Positions 32,084 through 43,700 of a stretch of DNA of 64,000 bases are shown piece after piece. The notes beneath the pieces were generated by a model. That model saw only the letters and a list, made by a program, of their open reading frames with translations. It was not told where the DNA came from and did not search any database. A program made the position numbers and the translations under genes. The DNA is taken from NCBI RefSeq assembly GCF_002843315.1, contig NZ_MVDD01000002.1, positions 434,001 through 498,000 of the forward strand, given 5' to 3'. This DNA comes from Labilibaculum filiforme (GTDB taxonomy: Bacteria; Bacteroidota; Bacteroidia; Bacteroidales; Marinifilaceae). Numbering within the stretch: position 1 is the first letter of the stretch; the number at the start of each line of letters is the position of its first letter.

Positions 32084-34669
32084 ATGAAAAAATATTTTGT
32101 ACCAACAATGATGGTACTACTAACTGCAACAACATGCAGTTTTGCGCAAAAAGAAAGTAACAAAAATATTCCCATTACCAATTGGCTGCAAACTAATCCG
32201 GCATCAATTCAACTGCCTGCATTCCATTCTAGCCAAAATATAAACGGAAAAAACTACGAATTACAACACCTATTGCAGGAAAATCAGTTGGAAATAAATT
32301 CTATTCGCCCAAGCGAGCAGGAGCACTTAAAATGGAACAAAGAAAGCCTGCAATGGAGCAAAACAAGCACGAATAAAAAAGGTTTTGTAAGCAGTAAAGT
32401 CGCCGCAAATAAGTTGTTATTTTATGTCGCTTATTTCTCGACCGATGAATGGTTGCAAGCAAAATTGAATATGGAAACGTACCCCATGTTAGAGGTGTAT
32501 ATTAATGGAGAAAAAAAGATTTCGCATTACGAATCAGCAGTAGATAAAGCCAAAGAAATTTCGGAAACTTTAAAACTAGAACCTGGAAAACATTGCATTC
32601 TGGTAAAAGTTATTAGCGGAGAAAAAAATAATGATTTTAAATTAAGCATTACTCCTACCGAAAATTGGACAGAGAGTAATTTCACATTCTCCATATCACC
32701 CGAACAAAATACAACCATTCATAAAGTTTTAGATGGAGTAAATGTGCAGAATATCGAATTAGCTTCCGATGGAAAATTGGCCTTACTAAGCTTTAGCAGA
32801 ACCCTTCCCCCGTCAGACAATACCGAAAACTGGAAAGAAATACAAGAAGTTGCAAGTGGTAAAACCTTATACACCTTCCGAGGAAGTCAACTGGCAAACA
32901 TACAGTGGTTACCAACAGGAAACCGGATTTCGTACACCAAAGAATACAACGAAAAAACGAGTCTTTATATTTTTGATTTTACCATCGGAAATGAAACTGA
33001 GATAGCCACTAACATTGCTGATTTTTCGAATTACAACTGGACTCCCGATGGAAAACAAATCATTTACTCCGTATCAAAAGATTATTCTGAAGAATGGAAA
33101 ATTAGAAAATTTCAGGGAATGGAAGATCGCTTACCTTGGTTTCGCACCCGAAGTTTCTTATACAAGTTAGATGTTGCTAGCGGCATAAAACAACGCTTAA
33201 CCTATGGAAGTATAACAACCAGTCTGCAAGCGATCAGTCCCGATAGCAAGCACATTCTTTTTTCTCAATCGCGCCCCGATTACGAAACATATCCTTACGA
33301 GAAGCAAAATCTTTACCAAATGAACCTCGAAACCTTTCAAGTAGATACCATCTGGAGCGATAAACTATTTGGCGGACTGGCACAATACTCTCCTAATGGC
33401 TCGCAACTTTTAGTGCAAGCCGGACCTTCGTGCTTTGGTACGCTAGGCGAAAACATTGGAAAGCAAACTCTGGCAAATAATTACGACGGACAACTGTACA
33501 TTTACGATATTAAAAGCCAAAAAGCCGATCCAATCACCATTAATTTTGATCCATCGGTTAGTCGGGCGATTTGGAACAAGAATGACAACAACATTTACTT
33601 GCTTGCCAATGACAAAGATTACATTCGCCTATTTCAATATCAACCAACAAGCAAAGAATTCAATACTTTACCAATAGATTCAGATGTTGTAGGTAGTTTT
33701 AGCTTGTCCGAAAATGGAAAAAACATTGCTTACACAGCATGTAGCATATCTACCCCCTACAAGGCTTTCGTATACGAATTGGCAGCTAATACCAGCTCAA
33801 TTATCGCTCATCCGCAAGAAAAGAATCTAACTCATGTAAAATTTGGCAAAACCGAAGATTGGAATTTTACGAAAGAAGATGGAAAAACGATTATGGGTAG
33901 AGTTTACTATCCTCCAAACTTCGATTCCAGTAAGAAATATCCTGTAATTGTAAACTATTATGCGGGCACATCGCCTGTTGAAAGAAGTTACGGTGGCAGA
34001 TATCCTCTGAATCTTTATGCTGCAATGGGATACGTTGTATACCTGCTTCAGCCAAGCGGAGCCATTGGTTTTGGGCAAGAGTTTTCTGCCGAGCATCAAA
34101 ATAACTGGGGAATTACCACTGCCAACGAAATTATCGAAGGAACCAAACAATTCCTAAAATCCCATTCTTTTGCCGATGCCGATCGTGTTGGTTGCATTGG
34201 AGCATCCTACGGTGGATTTATGACCATGTTATTGCAAACCAGAACCGATATTTTTGCTGCTGCTATTTCTCATGCCGGAATTAGCGATATTACAAGCTAT
34301 TGGGGCGAAGGCTATTGGGGATATTCTTACAGTGTAAATGCTTCGGGCAAATCATTCCCTTGGAACAATAGAAAACTATATATCGACCAAAGTCCTTTAT
34401 TTAATGCTGATAAAATAACAACACCACTATTATTAATCCACGGAAGTGTTGATACGAATGTACCATTGGGCGAAAGTATACAAATGTATCAGGCCCTAAA
34501 ACTATTGGGAAAAGATGTGGATTTTGTTCAGGTAAAAAATCAGGACCATCATATTAAAAATTACACCCAACGAATACTTTGGAACAACACCATATTTGCC
34601 TATTTCGCGAAACACTTAAAAAAACAACCACAATGGTGGAACGATTTGTATCCGGATAAAAATTTATAA
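32084..34669 (+). CDS. S9 family peptidase (dipeptidyl-peptidase/prolyl oligopeptidase type), exported
   Basis: An 861-residue serine peptidase with a signal peptide (1-~20, ending TCSFAQ). Residues ~20-200 form an extra N-terminal part that looks like a carbohydrate-binding jelly roll (FYVAYFSTDEWLQAKLNME). Residues ~225-610 form a beta-propeller with DPP-type repeats (for example YNWTPDGKQIIYSVS), and ~630-861 the alpha/beta-hydrolase domain. The catalytic triad is Ser708 (GASYGGFM), Asp790 (HGSVDTNV) and His ~823 (QDHHIKNY). The N-terminal module is unusual for DPP4-like peptidases. It probably digests peptides in the periplasm. Confidence 0.92.
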   Translation: MKKYFVPTMMVLLTATTCSFAQKESNKNIPITNWLQTNPASIQLPAFHSSQNINGKNYELQHLLQENQLEINSIRPSEQEHLKWNKESLQWSKTSTNKKGFVSSKVAANKLLFYVAYFSTDEWLQAKLNMETYPMLEVYINGEKKISHYESAVDKAKEISETLKLEPGKHCILVKVISGEKNNDFKLSITPTENWTESNFTFSISPEQNTTIHKVLDGVNVQNIELASDGKLALLSFSRTLPPSDNTENWKEIQEVASGKTLYTFRGSQLANIQWLPTGNRISYTKEYNEKTSLYIFDFTIGNETEIATNIADFSNYNWTPDGKQIIYSVSKDYSEEWKIRKFQGMEDRLPWFRTRSFLYKLDVASGIKQRLTYGSITTSLQAISPDSKHILFSQSRPDYETYPYEKQNLYQMNLETFQVDTIWSDKLFGGLAQYSPNGSQLLVQAGPSCFGTLGENIGKQTLANNYDGQLYIYDIKSQKADPITINFDPSVSRAIWNKNDNNIYLLANDKDYIRLFQYQPTSKEFNTLPIDSDVVGSFSLSENGKNIAYTACSISTPYKAFVYELAANTSSIIAHPQEKNLTHVKFGKTEDWNFTKEDGKTIMGRVYYPPNFDSSKKYPVIVNYYAGTSPVERSYGGRYPLNLYAAMGYVVYLLQPSGAIGFGQEFSAEHQNNWGITTANEIIEGTKQFLKSHSFADADRVGCIGASYGGFMTMLLQTRTDIFAAAISHAGISDITSYWGEGYWGYSYSVNASGKSFPWNNRKLYIDQSPLFNADKITTPLLLIHGSVDTNVPLGESIQMYQALKLLGKDVDFVQVKNQDHHIKNYTQRILWNNTIFAYFAKHLKKQPQWWNDLYPDKNL

Positions 34670-34689
34670 CAATCCGTAATGATTCATTC

Positions 34690-34722
34690 AAAGGGTGTTC
34701 TTAGTTAGAGCACCCTTTTGTT
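34690..34722 (+). terminator. terminator of the S9 peptidase gene
   Basis: AAAGGGTG / CACCCTTT stem with a 13-nt loop and a T-rich tail. Confidence 0.85.
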
Positions 34723-34833
34723 TTTCAGAATCAGATTATAGACAAAAACTAAGTCATTATCAATAATTATAAACACTATTGATGATTCGATCTTTTATAT
34801 CTAAATTTAAAATTGAATCAAAAAAAACAAATT

Positions 34834-35604
34834 ATGCTAATCGTTATATCGCCAGCAAAAACACTCGATTTTGAAAGTCCGGCAGTTTCAGACATCTATT
34901 CTGATGCCTCCTTTTTAAAAGAATCCAGACTTTTAATAAAAGAGCTTCGCAATTTGAAAGTGGATGACATTGCCAACTTAATGGGAATTAGTGCAAATCT
35001 TGCACAACTGAATTTTGAGCGATTCCACATGTGGAGCACACCATTTACCAAAGAAAACTCGAAACAAGCTTTATTAGCCTTTAAAGGCGATGTTTATACA
35101 GGTATTAATGCGTCTACCTTCTCGGATGGAGATTTTATCCAATCGCAATCCAATCTTCGAATTCTATCGGGTTTGTACGGAGTTCTAAAACCTATGGATC
35201 TGATACAAGCCTACCGACTGGAAATGGGAAAAAAAATAAAAACCAGCCGAGGAGAGAATCTGTATCAATTCTGGGGAGACAGCATAACCAAATCAATTAA
35301 CAAAAGTTTAAAAGCATCCAATCACAAACATTTAATCAATTTAGCTTCCAACGAATATTTTAAATCTATCGATAAAAAAAAGGTTCAAGCAGAAATAATC
35401 ACACCTGTTTTTAAGGATTTAAAAAATGGGGAATACAAAATAATAAGCTTTTTTGCCAAGAAAGCCAGAGGATTAATGACTCGATTCATTATTCAGAATA
35501 AAATTACGGATCCTGAAGATCTAAAAGCTTTTGATTTGGATGGATACATGTACAATTCAATGCTTTCCAAAGAAAGAGAACCTGTTTTCACAAGAGATCA
35601 TTAA
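34834..35604 (+). CDS. yaaA: peroxide stress protein YaaA (DUF328)
   Basis: A 256-residue protein of the YaaA family, which in E. coli lowers free iron after peroxide exposure. It starts with MLIVISPAKTLDFE, the family signature, and has the conserved DVYTGINAS, LRILSGLYGVLKPMDLI and YRLEMG segments. The frame is open from a TTG at 34813 but the ATG at 34834 gives the right N-terminus. It belongs to the DNA-processing-like fold (helix-hairpin-helix cradle) reported for the family. It stands alone between strong hairpins and the unknown gene at 35700. Confidence 0.93.
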   Translation: MLIVISPAKTLDFESPAVSDIYSDASFLKESRLLIKELRNLKVDDIANLMGISANLAQLNFERFHMWSTPFTKENSKQALLAFKGDVYTGINASTFSDGDFIQSQSNLRILSGLYGVLKPMDLIQAYRLEMGKKIKTSRGENLYQFWGDSITKSINKSLKASNHKHLINLASNEYFKSIDKKKVQAEIITPVFKDLKNGEYKIISFFAKKARGLMTRFIIQNKITDPEDLKAFDLDGYMYNSMLSKEREPVFTRDH

Positions 35605-35699
35605 AGAAAAGTTACTTTATTTAAAGCCTTGTTTTTACTTCTAATTTTTACTAAGTTTAAATAAGACAATCACAATAAAAACCTGAAAACCCTTCTCTT

Positions 35700-36416
35700 A
35701 TGACTGATAAAAACATTGTAGTTAAATTTGGAAGCTTACTAAAAGAGGAAACTCTTGAAGTAATAGACAGTAAGATATTACCTGGAACGATTGTTTTAGA
35801 AGCAACTAACCCTTTTCCTGGTTACTATGAATATTACGAAGGAATTCAAAAAGACGTAAAGCCTCATTACATTTATTTGGTAACGGCCAAAAAATGCGAT
35901 TTGGAAAAGTTTACCCGAGCTACACAAAAAATCATGTCGTATTTTGAGGAAGATTTTCATGCCGCAATGGCTACCATTACTATTTATAATGATATTTACC
36001 ACGCAATAAGAATTAGAAGGTTGAGTAAGTACGACCAAATTAAAGAATTACAATCGTACTATATTGAAGAAGGTCTTAGTTTAAAATTGAACACGACCAT
36101 ACCTCACAATTCAAAAGCAATGATTCAACTGGATAAGTTTTTTGCTTTGGATGAAATTGGAGATGGATATTTCTTTGATCATATTGAGCCAAACCATGGA
36201 TATTTTACAATTCCTCAAAAACTCAGCTGGAAAGAATTTGAGCAATTAACAAAGCAAGTGCAATACAATATGGAAATGTTTCATTTTGATGCCTCTCTGG
36301 GCTTTATTTATGACAATTTTAAAGCAATTGACATGATTCGGATTTATGCAGAAAACCTTGATCTTGAAATAATGAAAAAAATTAAAACGAAATTTATGGA
36401 GAGAATTAAAGAATAA
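35700..36416 (+). CDS. conserved hypothetical protein of Bacteroidales type
   Basis: A soluble 238-residue protein with no signal peptide or membrane helix. It is rich in aromatic residues, including FPGYYEYYEGIQKDVKPHYI near residue 45 and YFFDHIEPNHGYFTIP near residue 165. No catalytic motif or known fold could be recognised. It lies 95 bases after yaaA on the same strand, without an intervening terminator, so it may share a transcript. It ends before the strongest inverted repeat of the window. Confidence 0.7.
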   Translation: MTDKNIVVKFGSLLKEETLEVIDSKILPGTIVLEATNPFPGYYEYYEGIQKDVKPHYIYLVTAKKCDLEKFTRATQKIMSYFEEDFHAAMATITIYNDIYHAIRIRRLSKYDQIKELQSYYIEEGLSLKLNTTIPHNSKAMIQLDKFFALDEIGDGYFFDHIEPNHGYFTIPQKLSWKEFEQLTKQVQYNMEMFHFDASLGFIYDNFKAIDMIRIYAENLDLEIMKKIKTKFMERIKE

Positions 36417-36455
36417 AATTAAACTTTCTATATCTAAAGTGATATTGTAGTTCCA

Positions 36456-36500
36456 ATATATAAAGAAAGGGCTGTCGATGACAGCCCTTTCTTTATATAT
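36456..36500. terminator. very strong bidirectional terminator
   Basis: A 21-bp perfect stem, 36456-36476 pairing with 36480-36500 around a 3-nt loop, A/T-rich at its base with GGGCTGTC/GACAGCCC at the top. It lies between convergent genes and can end either transcript. Confidence 0.92.
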
Positions 36501-36522
36501 TTTATTCAATTTACCAGTAAAT

Positions 36523-37518
36523 TTAAAACACTGGAGAGTGAACCGCTTTCATTTTTCTTTTTCTTTTACTTGTATCAAATGCTAATGGAAATGAGAAGGA
36601 AACCTCATGTGCACCAGTATTCGTATGAATTAGCTTTGTAATAGCATAATCGTAACTATAAGCAACTTTAAACCTTTCGGTAACAAAACCAACCATGGCA
36701 ATAAAAGAATCGTAATTCAATTCGAAATTCTGATTAAACCACAATCCAAATACTATAGAACTCTTGCTAGCATACAAACCGTAATTCATTTGAGAAAAAT
36801 CGCCTTGTTGTTGAAATAATAAAGCCGGAGCAATTATCCATTTATCCACATAACTTCGACTTCTTCCTCCCAACACAAATTCAGCACCTGCATGAAAAGT
36901 ATATTTCGTTTCTAATTGATCTTCCATTTCATCATCAAAACTAAGATCTGGCTTTGCAAGGTGATGAGCTGCAATACCAAAATAAAAATCCTTGTAATAC
37001 GCAATTGCTCCCAATGAAAAATCCCATCCGTCTTTTCTCCTATTTGCAGGATCACTATTATTATTGTGCGGATATTTATTTCCATAAATCGGTGAAATCT
37101 GATCCGGAAAAACCAAATTTGACCAATCTACTTTTTTCTGCAAAAAAGAAGCTTGAATAGCTGGTCGTATAATTAACTCATCATTAATCCTCAAGTAAAA
37201 AGAATACATCGCCGCAAAATTTGTCGTTTTAAGAGCTCCGTCTCCCTGATCATCCTGAATAACCATGATACCAATTCCACCGTTTATCGCTTCATAAAAA
37301 TTATCGAATGAAACACTATAAGTAACGTATGGCAAATCTAAATTTGGCCATTGATTCCTATAGTTTAAACTTACATTGGAGTAATTGGTTGAACCTGCTA
37401 AAGCTGGATTCAAATAGAGTTTATTAGCATAAAATTGCGAAAAACGAATATCCTGAGCTTTAGTCGTAGATACAATTCCTGCAATTAATATACAAAAAGC
37501 AAATAACGCCTTTTTCAT
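36523..37518 (-). CDS. PorP/SprF family type IX secretion membrane protein
   Basis: Outer membrane beta-barrel protein of 331 residues; signal peptide 1-~21 (ending VSTTKAQ). PorP/SprF landmarks include DIRFSQFYANKLYLNPALAGS right after the signal peptide, LNYRNQWP and a C-terminal barrel (VAYSYDYAITKL, GAHEVSFSF). In Flavobacterium johnsoniae SprF is needed for secretion of the adhesin SprB through the T9SS. Here it lies directly downstream of a giant SprB-like gene on the same strand, 252 bases away. The frame opens with TTG at 37557 but ATG at 37518 gives the signal peptide. Confidence 0.92.
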   Translation of the reverse strand: MKKALFAFCILIAGIVSTTKAQDIRFSQFYANKLYLNPALAGSTNYSNVSLNYRNQWPNLDLPYVTYSVSFDNFYEAINGGIGIMVIQDDQGDGALKTTNFAAMYSFYLRINDELIIRPAIQASFLQKKVDWSNLVFPDQISPIYGNKYPHNNNSDPANRRKDGWDFSLGAIAYYKDFYFGIAAHHLAKPDLSFDDEMEDQLETKYTFHAGAEFVLGGRSRSYVDKWIIAPALLFQQQGDFSQMNYGLYASKSSIVFGLWFNQNFELNYDSFIAMVGFVTERFKVAYSYDYAITKLIHTNTGAHEVSFSFPLAFDTSKRKRKMKAVHSPVF

Positions 37519-37585
37519 AACTATTATCGTTAAAGTTCTCGATGAGAGAATTTTCAATTAGTGGTTAATTTAGTACTATACGCAT

Positions 37586-37612
37586 CGAATTTTATTTTGT
37601 TAACAAAATTCG
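37586..37612. repeat. inverted repeat upstream of the SprF-like gene
   Basis: CGAATTTT and AAAATTCG flank a centre that contains the perfect palindrome ATTTTGTTAACAAAAT. About 70-90 bases upstream of the SprF-like ATG, it may be an operator. Confidence 0.4.
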
Positions 37613-37681
37613 ACATTTTTTTATTTGTGCAATATATACTAGTGGAAACATCTACAAATACAGCCACAAGTAATAGATTCA

Positions 37682-37730
37682 TTACGTGCGTTTTGAACAT
37701 CTTAAACGACAGATCCCAAAACGCACGTAA
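37682..37730. repeat. 14-bp perfect inverted repeat between adhesin and sprF genes
   Basis: TTACGTGCGTTTTG and CAAAACGCACGTAA with a 21-base spacer, GC-rich compared with the surroundings. No T-run follows on the - strand, so it is not a classic terminator. Between the end of the giant adhesin and the sprF-like start it could be a hairpin that separates or processes the two messages. Confidence 0.55.
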
Positions 37731-37770
37731 ATTAAATTCATTTTATTAAGAAAACGAAGCTTTTCACCAA

Positions 37771-40700
37771 TTATCTTATCAACATAAAGGTTCCTTTATT
37801 GGTAAGCTCTCCATTTATAAATACGATCCACACATAAGCTCCGGCTGGACAAAGTTTCCCTTTGTAGGTTCCATCCCATCCGCCTTTGTATCCTTGTTCA
37901 TTCGTTTTATATAATAACTCGCCCCAACGATCATAAACATACATCTCAAATTTTTCAATAATAGAGAATCTTGCATCAGCTTCGGAACCCATATTTAGAT
38001 TACCATCACCAAGATAAAATACATCATTAATATTATCGTTAGCTAGAGGTAAAAATGCATTTGAAGACTCTATCCCAACTGGTTTCACTTCAATATCGAC
38101 AGAGTCAATTGCAACACATCCCAAATTATCTTCAACCTTCAGCGTATAAGTGCCTGTTTCAGAAACTTCAAAACTCCGAAAAATACTACCATCTTGCCAC
38201 TCATAAAAGTAAGGTTCATAATACGATGGAAGATTTGTTGCTAATGTCAATGTTTGTCCTTCAAAGATTATCACTGGTATCTTTACATATATCGTTTTCC
38301 CGTCAACGATCTTCGCTACGGAGTCGACAACTAATTTTTGCCCTTCATAAAACAAATTGTCTTTCAATCCTAAATTCATTTTTGGATTGATTACGAACAA
38401 TTGTTCATCACCACATTTATAATCATTGGAAACTGTTAATAAATATTCCCCTGGATTTTCAATTGTTCTTATTGGAAAAGTATCATCATTATCATTCCAA
38501 ACAGGATTTTCCAATCCAGTGAGATCTACCTCAAATTTATCACCATAACAGCCAAATCTATCCTCTCCTACTGTAGGATCAGCAACGATGGTAACTGTTA
38601 CTTCACCAGCAGCATCACAACCGTATAAATCAGTTACACTGATGGCATAAGTATGAGTTCCCTCAGGAGCATCAATAATCTGAGGACTGCTAATGTCTGA
38701 ATGATCTAAATGATCTGGATTAGTCCAACTAATCACATCCTTATCTCCAACAATATCAGTTTGTAAAACCAACTGATTACATTGACCCACAGTTGTGTCG
38801 TTTATTGTTGTTACCACAGGAAGAGGAGCAACTGAAAGGTTTAACAAATCAATTCCTTCACATCCATGCTCATCCTTAACCATTGCTAACAATACTTGAG
38901 ATTTTCCAGGAGTAAATATCGGATTCATTGAATTACGATTATCCAAATTATCTGGCAATACCCTGTTGTTATCCTGAATTTTAAACCATTGAATATTATC
39001 CTCATCGGTTTTAGCAGTCAATGGTGTCGGATTACAACTACCAACAGTAATATCATCGGTAACATCAACAACAGGTAAAACATCTACGGTTAGATCTGTA
39101 ATTGGCGTCACATTTGAGCAACCATACTCATCAGTATATGAATAGTGAACTGCATAAGTTCCAGCTCCACGTTCAGAAGGATTAAATACTGTTTCAGAGA
39201 TTCCATTTACCCAATAAATTCCTCCGGTATGATTACCTCCAGTTAACTCAAACTCTCCTTCACAAACTCCTTTCGAATCCAAACTTGTTAAATTTACAAT
39301 AGGAAGTTGATTTAAAATAACAGCCGAATCAACTCTTGACTTACATCCAGTTGCTAAATCGGTGATTTCAACAGACAGACTACCTAGAGGATCTTCCTTC
39401 CAAGTAACTCTGGTTTTCGCTCCTTCTTCAGGTCCAGCAAATATTCCACCATTTACATTCCAATTGTACACATCAGCATCAACCTGATTCAGTACATAAG
39501 TAACACGATCTTCTTTAGCACATAGTACCATTCGACCATAAATTGCAGTATTAGGAAGTGCATTTACAATTAATCTGGTTGGTTTCGTAGAACGATAATC
39601 GGTACATTCATCAGACAGAATACAAGTATAATAACCGCTGTGAGCAACTTGTGCTGAATCTATGGATAAAGAATTTGTATTGGCTCCTGTAATTACTCCA
39701 GGAACATCTACAACATCAACTCCATCCACTTTCCACTGATAACTTACATTATTACCTATCGCATCGGCCGTGAACAACACATCTTCACCCATACAAACCT
39801 CCATATCAACCATATCAGATAAGACTTGCAATTGAGGAGTTACATCTAATGTAATCTCAGGACTTAATTCATCTCCACAACCAGAATATACTCTGCAATT
39901 ATAAGAGCCAATGTCTGTAAGTTGAATGTTTGTTAAGCTTAAAGTCTCACTTGTTTTTCCTGCCAGATCAATACCATCTTTTCTCCACTGATATTTTAAC
40001 TGTTCTCCTTTATATTCAACGTTAAACTCAACTAGTGGAGTATTTTCACACACTACTGTATCGTTAGATATTGAAACAAATGCTGGCAATTCAATTACTT
40101 CCAGTTTAGCTTTGGTAGAAACATCTCCACAAAGACTAGTTACCTGAACCTCATAATTACCTTCATTACTTAAAGCAAGAGCATCGTAATGAAGAATTTT
40201 CTGATCGGAAACATCCACACCATTCAAAGTCCATTGATAAGTCATTACTGCTGTACCATCAATTCCAGCACTCCAATCCAAATCAACACCTTCACACAAA
40301 ATACGATCCTCTATAGGAGTAACTAAAGCTGTCTGAGAATAAACTCTTACTGTAGTAGTTTCTGAAATCACAGTAACACCTTCTCCTTCTATTTCACATT
40401 TATAAATAGCAGCATCAGTTAGATCAACTGCAGAAATAAAATAATTCAAACTTGTTTCTCCTACTATCTCAACGTCATTTTTAAACCATTTAATGGATGT
40501 AATTTGACCAGAAGCAGTAATCGACAAACTTAACGGATCGCCAACACATTTTTCTTCCAAAGCAACCAAACCAGAAGTAATACTAACCGGTTCTTTAACG
40601 GTTAACTTACCAGAAGCTAATCGTTGACCACAAGTACCAATAATTTTACAAGTATAGTAACCAGCATCAGCCATTGCAATATTAGTAAGGTTAATAGTTG

Positions 40701-43700
40701 GTCCTGTTTCAGCAAGAGGAACTTTTGTTCCATCAGCTAATTCGTGAGTCCAAGAAAAAACCAAATCAACACCACTAACATCTACTGTCATTGTGTGATT
40801 ATCGCCTACATATTTTACAACATTCTTAAGTGTTGCATGAAGAACTGTGTTAGGATTAACCAGTAATGTAGTTGCTTCTGAAGCAACACCACAACCCGTT
40901 GTACTAGTTATATTACAAACAACATTATAGGTTTGAGAAGTATTTAGATCGAAAGCTAACACCGCAGCAGCATCAATAATCAATTCCGAAGAATTAACCC
41001 CTTGATCTACTCCGTCAACCAACCACTGATAGTTCAAACCAGCTCCTGTTGCAACTGCCTTAAACACAACATCGTTTCCTGCACAAACAGTTTGTGATGC
41101 AATTGGGTCAAGCATTAAGGTTGGATTTACAACCAACTCCCCTAAAGAAGCATCCGAACCACATTTATTACTCACCGTAACTAAATAGTTACCAGCTTCT
41201 GTTAATTCAGCTGTTCCTAAGTCCAAAGAATTTACTGTAGTAGTTACTTGCGTAATATGATCATTTAATGTCCAAACAGGATCATTATAGGTTCCACTTA
41301 CTACAATTGGTCCAAGCTCCAGAGCATCTCCCTCGCAAACTGCTGGTATCACTTCTATACCTGTAGTAATTTCGGGTGCACCTATAACGCTAATAACTAT
41401 TGTATAAACAACAACCGCATCACAAGAACTTGATACTGTACAAGTGTATGTTCCTGCATCAGCAGCGGTTAATGCATTAAATTTAAGACTTGCTTTATTT
41501 CCAACTGGAGTTCTTGTTGCATCCGGATAGGTCCATACGTAAGTTGGATTATCTCCACTCACTTTTGCATTAAGCGTTAGGTCTGTTCCCAAGCAATAAG
41601 CTTCTGATGGTTTCCAAGAATTTATTTTAACAATAGGATCATAAACATTTACAAAGCCAGAAATACTTTGAGAAGAACAACCATCTGATACTTCCACTTT
41701 ATACAAACCAGTTTCTGTCGATGACAAACCTGGGATAGTATAAGTTGCAGATGTTCCTAATACTGTAGGATCACCATCTTTCGTCCAAGAATAACCAGGA
41801 GTCCAATGTCCATCAATATTTGAAGTAGTAACAGTAAGTTCTTCTTTAGGAATTTCACCCACACAAGTTTCATTTCCATTTGTCCAAGCATTCAAAGCCA
41901 AATCTGTATAATGATCGATAGCAAACTCATCCGTTTTTACAGGACAAACACCATTACCAACACTAACTTTATAATTTGCATCGGTAGCATTTGCTGCGGT
42001 TAAAGTTAATTGAGAATTAGTTCCCAAATTAGTTGCCCCACGATCCCATGAATAACTATATGGTCCTGTACCCGCAAGATTCTGAATTTTAAAATGAGTT
42101 CCTGTCCCACTACAAAGCGTTACATCAGCAATCTCATCAAATGTTACTGGAACAAACACATTTACTTTTACAGTATTTGATACATCCGGAGTGGTTACAC
42201 CAAAACTTACAATACATCTAAATTCCCAATTTTTCATTGGTTCTGTAATTGTAGGTAAATTAAGTGTTGGGTTTCCATTGGTCATACCTCCAGTAGTAAC
42301 ATCCACAAAGGCATCAGAACTACTTTCACGATATACCCAATTATATACAGAACTAGCTGTAGCAGATACAGTAAAACTACCACCAACTGCACCTACACAA
42401 GCATTAAAGCCTTTAGGTTGTACTAATATCTTCACATTAGCATCAATTTCTAACAACGCAGGATTACTAATCTTTGGAGTACATGCATTATCTACAACAC
42501 ATCTGTATTTATTTGTATCGTATGTACCTTTATCGATACCAGTCATGATTAAAGTTGCACTTGCAGCTCCCGAATAAACTCCCCCGTTAGAAATATTAGT
42601 CCATGGACCAGTACCATCAACTGACTCTTGCCATTGATAAGTAAGTGTTGGATCGCCACTAGCAACTACAGAGAATGAAGCATCACCACCATCAGCAATT
42701 TTAACATCATCAGGATGATCAGTAATTAGTACTTCCTCCTTAACTATCAAACTTGCTTTATCGGATTGCATATCATTACAATTATCACCCGAAACAATAC
42801 AATAGTAGTTTTGACCATTGTTCGCCAATGGATCAGCAATTGATAAAGTAGATGAATTTCCACCAACTACATTATCATCTTTATCATACCATGTATATAC
42901 CAAAACACCATCACCAGTAGCCGCTACAGTAAAAGTTGCAGGTGCTACACTAGCACAAATTTCTACATCTGCTGGTTGACTTGTAATGGCTACATGTTCT
43001 TTCACATTCACATTAAAAATACGTGTATCTCCATCACAACCGTTCAGACTATATACCTCACAAGTATATGATTTATTATCCGAAGCATCCGCTACACCCA
43101 AACTTAATGTTTTAGATGTACCAATTATTACTCCCGGAGTACCAGTCACATACCATTTATATGCCACTCCATCTCCTGTTGCATTCACAACTAATGACAA
43201 TGGCGATCCCGCACAAGGTGTTGGATTTAAATTAGAGGTAGAGGTAATTTTAATTGGCTCATAAATTGTAACCAAAACATTAGTCGTAACAGCATCACAA
43301 TAATCAGTTGTTACTTTAGCTACATAAGTTCCTTCGGAAGTTGGATCGGTAGCACCAGTAATAGTATAATTAATTCCATTACCATATTTTACAGTTTCAT
43401 CAGCATTCCACCATTCTACTCCATTATAATCACTTCCTACAATTCCAATAGAAAGAACAATATCCCCTTCGCAGGCAACCACTGGATCTACCGGAGTAAT
43501 TGTTGGTTTTTCATGTACAATTACACGATAGGTCTTAATTGGACTTTCACATTTACCAACAACTGTAGCTGAATATAAATATGATCCAGAAGAAGTATGT
43601 GCATCTAACTGAATAGAATTTCCTGATCCAATAATCACGCCCCCAGCATCTTTCCAAACAATTGAATAGTCAGTAGGCTTTCCATTAATCTCCGAATTTA

